Source: Nectonema munidae
Lineage: Eukaryota > Nematomorpha > Nectonematoida > Nectonematidae
DNA: 64,000 nt
Assembly: GCA_030549495.1 (NCBI GenBank)
Contig: JAUIRK010000885.1
Span: 310,001-374,000, forward strand
Direction of reading: 5' to 3'
Part shown: positions 57,445 through 64,000 of the stretch, piece after piece
How positions within the stretch are numbered: the first letter of the stretch is position 1
How the letters are laid out: each line of letters begins with the position of its first letter
Translations under genes and position numbers: made by a program
Notes under the pieces: model-generated
Seen by the model: the letters and a program-made list of their open reading frames with translations, nothing else
What the model was told of the DNA's origin: nothing
Databases searched by the model: none

Positions 57445-57541
57445 ATTTACATTTTAAAGATATTCCCTTTTCTCTACTAAACTTCCTATTATACTCCAAG
57501 ATCTTCAACACATTTCTCTCTTATATAGTAGAACCATTCCT
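57445..57541 (+). repeat. Displaced copy of LINE C 3' region
   Basis: About 97 bp (TTACATTTTAAAGATATTCC through AGTAGAACCATTCCTT) match 55663-55760 with only one or two differences. The match starts and stops abruptly, without LINE ends. The two copies lie 1.8 kb apart in the same orientation. Confidence 0.85.
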
Positions 57542-57944
57542 TAGTGCTTAGTGCCAGACTCAAATATGCTTTTCCATCCTCCTGTTCTATATTTCTAAAA
57601 ACATATTTTTATACGCAGATATACACGAGCATAATGCACACGACATTTTAAAAGTTTTATTTTCAAAAATAACTCCCTCAAACTTGACATTTTTTTTCTA
57701 GTAGACTTGCCTCCATATAACAATAAAATGAAAAAGTACACGGAAAAAGATAATTTTTGATTATTAAGTTTTTTTTTGTACGTTCATGTCGAATCGACAT
57801 TTCCAAACTAAATTTCCATTTTTCTCCTCAAAAAAATTTAGCTTACAAAAATAACCCCTCAAACTTGACATATTTTTTAGAGTAGGTTTGCTATGGGAAA
57901 CAACAATTTTTTTTTGTTTATTTTGTTGTATTTTCTGTACCTAT

Positions 57945-58340
57945 GAGACATGGGCGCACATCCTCGAAATTATTGGGAAGCGAAATTTTTTTGTTGCAAT
58001 TTTCAAAATTAGTGGTCTGGAAATACCACGGGAGACCAAATATTCAAGCAATCCTTTAAAATAGAGTGTATTCAGCGCATATCTAAACTCCTAAATATAT
58101 AAGACTACTTTATATTTTTTTTTACAAATTTGGTGAATTTAAATACTATACTTCCAGCGAAAATATTTTAATTAAATTTGCATATCGAATATTTTTGCTT
58201 GAGGGGCCGTGCCCACTTTCCTATGTACCTCATTGTGCCCCATGCATCTTATGCGATATCAGTTTTCGAGAATTTCTACAATGAAAGGATCAAGAAAGTA
58301 TAAATAATGTTGCTAAAGTTTTTGTTTTTAAATTTCAGTT
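57945..58340 (-). repeat. Partial composite: right-end module plus MITE piece
   Basis: 57955-58195 matches 20640-20876 in reverse (GGGCGCACATCCTC, ACCACGGGAGACCAAATATT, AAATTTGCATATCGAATATT). It is followed by 58198-58338, which matches the interior of the 18214-18410 MITE in forward orientation. This is a third, rearranged copy of the composite's parts. Confidence 0.65.
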
Positions 58341-58404
58341 AAAAATTAGTTTTGTAGTTTCTTTAGTAATAGTTTAGGTAGTCTCAAAATTTTGATTGAT
58401 CAAA

Positions 58405-59296
58405 AATATATATAATAAAATATATGTTTTTATACTAAATCGGTCTTGCTGTTTTCTTTTCTGGACTCATTTTTTACATTTAGGATTTGAAAATACCTAT
58501 AAGTGTTAATCAAATTTGCGGTTTACTTCTAAAAATTGTCTCCAAAATATTCATTCAAATTTTACAATGAAATATATGTTTTTATACCAAAACAATCATG
58601 CTGTTTTCATTTCTGAACTCATTTTTTACATTTAGGATGTGAAAATACCTATAAGTGTTAATCAAATTTGCGGTTTACTTCTAAAAATTGTCTTCAAAAA
58701 CATTCATTCAAATTTTACAATGAAATATATGTTTTTATAACAAATCAACCATGCTGTTTTCATTTTTGAACTCATTTTTCACATTTAGAGGTTTTAACCC
58801 TATTAGTGCTGGGGGGGCGTAAAACGCCCCCCTTCACTAAAAAATTAATTGTAGAAAATTGGCTGAATCATATCCCTTCAAATTTTGTGACTTTTTCTAA
58901 AATCGCTAGCTACATCTTTTGAAACCATTTTCATGGTAGTTGAATGACCCCTTCATGTCCAAAACTGTCAATCAAAATCAAAAATTTTAATTTTTCAGCA
59001 AAATTTTGACATTATCTGTACTTAACCTGATAACTTAGGATCTATATTATATAATACCCTGAAAATTTATAATTATATACAGTTTGGAACGCATAACACT
59101 TTATATATTTAATTTTTTCAATAATCATGGCTACTTTTTAGAAAATATCAATCAAAATTTTGATTAATCAGAAATATATCTATTAAAATATTCCTTCAAA
59201 TTTTACATAAAATATATGTTTTTATACTAAATCGTTCATGCTGGTTTCATTTATGGACTCATTTTTTCATTTAGGATATCAAAATACCTATAAGTG
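58405..59296. repeat. About 151-bp tandem repeat split by piggyBac-like ends
   Basis: AAATATATGTTTTTATACTA followed by GACTCATTTTTTACATTTAG and AAAATACCTATAAGTGTTAA recur at about 58418, 58571 and 58722. A further copy at about 59165-59296 lies beyond a piggyBac-type end (TTAACCCTATTAGTGCTGGG at 58794). The last copy stops at ATAAGTG exactly where piggyBac-type CCCTCGCATGACGG begins (59297). Other units read ATAAGTGTTAATC there, so the insertion hit the unit's own TTAA. Confidence 0.7.
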
Positions 59297-60900
59297 CCCT
59301 CGCATGACGGAGATGGGAGTTTTACTCCCAAAGCAATTTTTAAAGTCATTTTAATCATAAAAAAAGGACAACCTGTATTGAATCTAACACGTAAATTTAA
59401 AATTATGCGTGTAGAATTATTCTAAATAAAGTGATAACATTTTTATGTTTAAAAATTGGAGAAAAATGGTTCAATCCATTTTTTAACGCCATCTAAATAA
59501 AAAAGTAAATTTTTTCTAGCAAACAAAAATTTCGTTAAAATATTTTTTACTTTTTGGTTATCAAAAAAATCAAACCATGGAAGAAATATTTTATCTAAAA
59601 TTACAATTTTTAATTTTTTTTTGAAAATACCACATTTTCCGATAAAGTTTTTTACTTTATGTTTACAATTTCTGATTATGGTAACAATTATTTCACTCTC
59701 AAAGACTCTATTACACAAAAGTGTGAAAAAGATAAAAGAAAAAAAAATGTTTATTTGAAGATTAGAAAGTTTATGAGTCTTTATACTCTGTGCAAATAAG
59801 TACTGTGTGATTTTTACAACAAGGCCTTTGACATTTTATGCACTTTCTTGTACTTCTTTTTCTTGGTTTACAATTTGAAACGAAACAATAACCTCTTCCA
59901 TGTGATGTAGTTGGTTGATTGGATGCTTCGAAACCATAAAAAGATAACATTTTTCTTGTGCCAACACGTGTTGATGAACTTTGGCATCTGATTTGCATGG
60001 CCTTTTCAGTTAGATGTAGAGCCAAACTTCTAATGAAACACTTTCGTCCACCTTTTCTGACACTTGGATACCTCTCTGGCATGTTTGATTTCATAATGAC
60101 CCAACTATTATTTGCAGCGATGTCTAATAAATTTGTAAAAATTGCCATTGGTCAACTTCTTGAGGCTCTGTAGCACGAATAATCTCTAGCCATCTTGTTG
60201 AAAGCATCTACACCCCCTTTATACATGTTATAATCTAAAATAGTTTGGGGGTTTTCTCTGACTACCGACTAATTCAATTTCCGAAGGATGCTGGCTAGAC
60301 ATTATGTAAATAGGTCTAAATGCTTTACCAGAATGTTTTTTTGGGATGTAAACTCTTAGCGAAGAGTATTTTGTATAAAAAATTTGCTCTCACAATCTAC
60401 CAAATTTAAATCTTTGAGATATGAAGGTCGAATTATATGTGGCATAAATCTACGGTTTGCTCTAACTGTTCTACAAACCGTGAGAAAACGATCTACCGCC
60501 CAACAACATAACTCATGGGCCATAAAAAATCTATCAACATAAATTCCACAACCTTTTGGTATATTAGATATTGCTACAAGTCTTTTTACAATATTTGTAG
60601 ACTTGAAATAGCTTTTATCACTCAATCCTGAAACATATACTTCACTTGACAATACATAAAAGCTAACAGAGTCAACAATATGATATACTTTCATGCCATA
60701 TCTTCCTGGTTTAGAGGGATCGTAAACTTTTATTGGCGATCTTTAGATTGGCCCATGTATAACAAGCAGCCTAGGTAAGCCAGATCTTCTACAGAAAACC
60801 TTTCATAGCAGTAACGTAGATTTTCAAAACAAGGCTCAGCTTTACTATAAAAAATATTGAAATTATTCTGATGAAAAATATCCTATTTGACAAGTCGATA
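59297..60900 (-). mobile_element. Decayed piggyBac element
   Basis: The left end CCCTCGCATGACGGAGATGG is followed by the subterminal hairpin GGGAGTTTTACTCCC. The transposase lies on the minus strand. Near 60840-60750: FENLRYCYERFSVEDLAYLG, then CLLYMG. At 60694-60356: MKVYHIVDSVSFYVLSSEVY, then GLSDKSYFKSTNIVKRL. At 60148-59771: IFTNLLDIAANNSWVI and a C-terminal zinc-binding CIKCQRPCCKNHTVLIC. Large internal parts are lost and frames change. The right end was not identified. It belongs to the same family as the fragment at 28015-28457. Confidence 0.75.
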
Positions 60901-61341
60901 AATTTGTAGCGATATGCTGTTTACATATAAAATACAAATTGTCAAAAAAATTCCAATTCAATTCAAGCTCTATCAATAAAACTTTTAGAATCACTAATTA
61001 CGTATGTTTTCATATTTTTAACATTATTTTGCCATGAATAAATTGCAAAATTTTATTTTTTATACATGTAAGGGTAATTTTCGAAGCCATTTTTCATAGG
61101 GGGACTTAGGCCCATGACCCCCCCCCCCTGGATCAAGTCCAGGTACAAAAAATGTGGACATCCTTTTTATCGCGACAACTTTGAATGGTAAAGTTTCTTT
61201 TTTGTAAAATTTGATATTCATCACAATACAAGATGTAAATAAAATCTAGATGGGTGGCAATGTTGAATAAAGTCGATGTTCATAAAATTCAAGTTAACAC
61301 CAATTGTGAAATAGAACAACACCTTGGTAATGTTGCACTAT

Positions 61342-61430
61342 CCGTGCATCGATAAACGTCTTTCCAATGCAATTGGCTTTTATCGATGCACGGGGATTGC
61401 ATTTGAAAGCCGTTACTATCCGTGCATCGA
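61342..61430. repeat. Strong hairpin and third motif copy (CCGTGCATCGA)
   Basis: CCGTGCATCGATAAA (61342-61356) and its exact complement TTTATCGATGCACGG (61379-61393) enclose 22 bases. A third CCGTGCATCGA stands at 61420-61430. The loop and the following segment share GCAAT and GAAAG words in both orientations. There is no coding. It lies just left of the next transposon. Confidence 0.8.
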
Positions 61431-61477
61431 CCTTATATAAAAACAATTTTACCGACTTGTTCTATTTATGTAGATAA

Positions 61478-63896
61478 CACTGGTCAACACAATATTTTTG
61501 GCAGGCAAAGTGAGACTGGTTTCTGGGGTTTTCAAGGGCGCTGAATCCGAATCTGACATTTGTTTTTTCAAGTTGGCTCTAGTTTTGGAGATATCACAGG
61601 GGGGTCGTTCGTCTGAAATCACCCATTCGCGACCATAACTAAACGTACAAAAAACGGCTAAATAGTGCAAAAATGTCAGATATTGATTTTTATGATAATC
61701 TAAAACCACAAAGACAGTGTAAAATCTCAATCTAACAAGTTAAGTTAGATATAACATCATTTCATTTATCCTATAATAACTGAACACTTTTCATAGATTT
61801 CGAGAATATACAAAAAATTTGCTAAAAATTTACTGAATTTTAATGCAAAGCATTTATTATACACTAGATTCTTAGTTACAATGAACACACAAAACAATAT
61901 TTTATTCACAAAAGTGAAATTGACGTTTATACGATTTTCGCTTGTGAGCAACTTTCGGACAGTCTCTCAAAAGGTTCCAGCAGTAGTCTGCCATCATGTG
62001 CTCATCCCATTTGCCTTGATACCTCTCTTCCATTGTTTTGATGTCTTGATGGAATCTCTCTCCTTGCTCCTCACTGTAATCACCAAGATTACCAGGAAAT
62101 CTGTCGAGGTGGCTAAACAAGAAATGAACTTTAATGCTCACATTTGCCCCTAGTTTTTCGTATGCAGTAAGCATCTTACGGACCAATTGCTTGTAATTAT
62201 CAGCTTTGTGATTTCCCAAAAAGTTTGTCACTACATCTGTGAAGGACACCCAAGCATTTAACTCAACCCTGTTCATATGATTAGTGAAGTCAGAATCCCT
62301 CATGAGCGTTCGAATCTGAGGTCCATCGAAGATGCCACCTTTAGCTTTTTCGATGGAAAGACCTGGAAATTGCCTGCATATGTACTTGAAGCAATCCCCA
62401 TCTTTGTTCAACGCCTTAACAAACTGCTTCATGAGCCCTAGTTTTATGTGCAATGGAGGGAAGATGATTCTATCCCTGGGTACCAAAGGCTCATTGATGA
62501 CGTTGGCTGTGCCGACTTCGAGACTTTCTCGTTCTGGCCAGTTCTCCCTTCTCCAGTGCTGGTTTCTTGCTCTGCTATCCCACAAACAAAGAAAGCAGGG
62601 ATACTTTGTGTACCCACTTTGCTGACCAAGCAGAAAATTCACCATTTTCAAGTCCACACAAATCAGCCATTTATGAGTGTTGTAATTTAGTTTTTCAAGA
62701 AAAATTGGATACCATCATACTCTTCTTTCATCTTGGTAGAATGGCCAATTGGTACAGGAGCAAACTTATTGCCATTATGCAAAAGTACAACTTTTAGACT
62801 TGATTTCGAGCTATCTATAAAGAGACGCCAATCTGCTGGGTCATATGACGAGATCCCCATGCAGTTAAGAAGTGCAGAAACGTCATTACAAAAGACCAGG
62901 TCATCTTCTTTAGAAAAGAAACAACAAGCTGCCTTCCTTGTCCTATAGTATGTTACTTTTGTGCCAGAATCAAGAATGTTTTTCTCTTGGAGTCGTGATG
63001 AAGAACTTCAGACTGCTCCTTCGACAAACAAAGGTCTCGCACTAGGTCATTAAGTTCAGATTGATTGAAAAGCTGAGGGCATTTGAGGGTTCTTCATAGT
63101 CACTACAGCTATCACCACTTGATATTGAAAGATCAGCTGGAATCTCTTCGGTTTCATCGATTTCAGGCAGACTGGTGAAAACAGGCACAGGTAGATCCTC
63201 AGAGTGCGCAACAGGACGGATAGAGAATCCAGGCTCGGATACTGAATTTGCTTTCTTGTGTTGTTAAACCCCGTCATATCATTGATACAGAAGTAGAGTC
63301 ATCAAAATGATTCTTGGGCTCTCTCCACACCATTGGTACAGCAAACTTCAACTTCAGCTTACCATTGGTCCAACCGGAGACTTTCTACACAGGTTTTGCA
63401 CACCATATGTGGGGCCCAAGACTTATCTTGGTCACCTAGTTTCATATCGAAGTATGCTTTGTACGCCCTCTTGACAAAGTCTGTAATATTCCTATTTTGT
63501 TGTGCCATCATATACTGTCCACAGATGTAACAAAAGACATCCGGTTCATATCTACAACGTCTTTTAGAAGAACTCATTTTCTCTCTGGAACTCATTTTCA
63601 ACTCTGGAATAAAAAAGGAAAAGAATTAAAAAGAAAATTCTTAAATACTGTTTTAAAAACACTACATACATAATAATTATTATGTATTTTCTGATATTAT
63701 TATTTACTGCTTCTATATTGAAGTATTTCAGGGAGAATTTTAGCAGTTTAGGCTTATTTGAGGCTATCAGTATCTTCTAAACTAGAGCCAATCAGACAAA
63801 ACCAATGTTATATTCGTAATCAGCGACCTTCAAAACCCCAGAAAACACTCCTAGATGGTCTGCCAAAGAAAAAAAATAAAAATTTGTTGACCAGTG
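61478..63896 (-). mobile_element. Element with CACTGG ends carrying arthropod orphan gene
   Basis: CACTGGTCAACACAATATTT at the left and, reversed, CACTGGTCAACAAATTTTTA at the right. Both arms continue for about 130 bp with shared blocks (TCTGGGGTTTT, CGCTGA, TTGGCTCTAGTTT). TAA flanks it on both sides (61475-61477 and 63897-63899). It is 2419 bp. A single minus-strand gene fills it (about 63601-61902). A 3-bp duplication with CACTG ends is what CACTA elements show. Confidence 0.8.
61902..63601 (-). pseudogene. Widespread transposon-borne orphan protein, broken
   Basis: The N-terminus (63601-63359) reads MKMSSREKMSSSKRRCRY, then DVFCYICGQYMMAQQNRNIT and LGDQDKSWAPHMVCKTCVES, a Cys-rich zinc-binding start. 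Further pieces follow near 63280-62700 in changing frames. The C-terminal 251 codons (62657-61902) are open: SGYTKYPCFLCLWDSRARNQ, IIFPPLHIKLGLMKQFVKAL, FLGNHKADNYKQLV, EEQGERFHQDIKTMEERYQG and DEHMMADYCW. This protein recurs, from memory, in very many arthropod and some other animal genomes as an uncharacterised protein. The PPLHIKLGLMK block resembles the HDxxEGxxP block of CACTA transposases. At least two frame breaks separate the ends. Confidence 0.8.
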
Positions 63897-63899
63897 TAA

Positions 63900-64000
63900 T
63901 CTATCATACCTGTAGTTTTCATGGAGTTTCTCCTTGGTGCATTAAAATATGTACAAAATAAGATTGTGTGCAAAAAAAAGATTAAAAATTTCGAGGGGAT
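63900..64000. other. Right edge, nothing recognised
   Basis: About 100 bp of AT-rich flank beyond the target duplication. Confidence 0.5.

Overview
The window looks like repeat-rich, strongly AT-rich (by eye about 70%) animal nuclear DNA. Three things point to a metazoan: a host gene, VPS18, cut into many short exons by GT-AG introns as small as 52-53 bp; many families of animal DNA transposons and non-LTR retrotransposons; and no compact operon-like coding. The protein families (an arthropod-type repetitive ORF family, RNase H-bearing LINEs, Tigger, hAT, piggyBac and CACTA elements) suit an invertebrate, most likely an arthropod. A crustacean such as a parasitic copepod is only a guess. No LTR retroelement, retrovirus or Polinton was recognised.

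Layout. 3060-17271 (minus): about 15 recognisable coding exons of VPS18, the core subunit of the HOPS/CORVET tethering complexes, from the start codon at 17271 leftwards. The C-terminal RING part is not seen and should lie beyond the left edge. Its introns hold a tRNA-derived SINE, a piggyBac-type MITE, a RNase H-bearing LINE fragment and a Tigger remnant. 17700-23179: two abutting hAT-type insertions. The first is a 3.2 kb composite with a perfect 8-bp target duplication and further MITEs nested inside; the second is a decayed ZBED5-like hAT. 23400-34960: inverted repeats, a decayed LINE, piggyBac, MULE-like and Tigger-like fragments, and tandem repeats.

35103-40283: the most coherent mobile system here. 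It is a 5.18 kb CACTA/EnSpm-type element with CACTGAGAGAA ends, palindromic subterminal TTAGTAAA/TTTACTAA motifs, an uninterrupted 790-residue transposase with two C2H2 fingers, and a six-exon partner gene. 41159-41812 (minus): a large exon resembling the AKAP7/2H-phosphoesterase domain, probably part of a host gene. 42790-44235: a 150-bp satellite array. 44400-46074: an inverted copy of the hAT composite.

47495-51455: a 45-bp hairpin-forming array, a near full-length Tigger element with intact ends, and a 345-bp tandem array. 52433-57541: a second hAT, a second RNase H LINE truncated at its 5' end, and a displaced duplicate of part of that LINE. 57945-61435: shuffled repeat modules, a 151-bp array, a decayed piggyBac and a strong hairpin. 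61478-63896: a complete-ended element (CACTGG termini, TAA target duplication) that carries the arthropod orphan protein family; its ends suggest that family is also CACTA-like.

The VPS18 exons and the 2H-like exon are the only host genes I can support. Nearly everything else recognisable is transposon-derived, often nested, and several insertions can be ordered by which one interrupts which.
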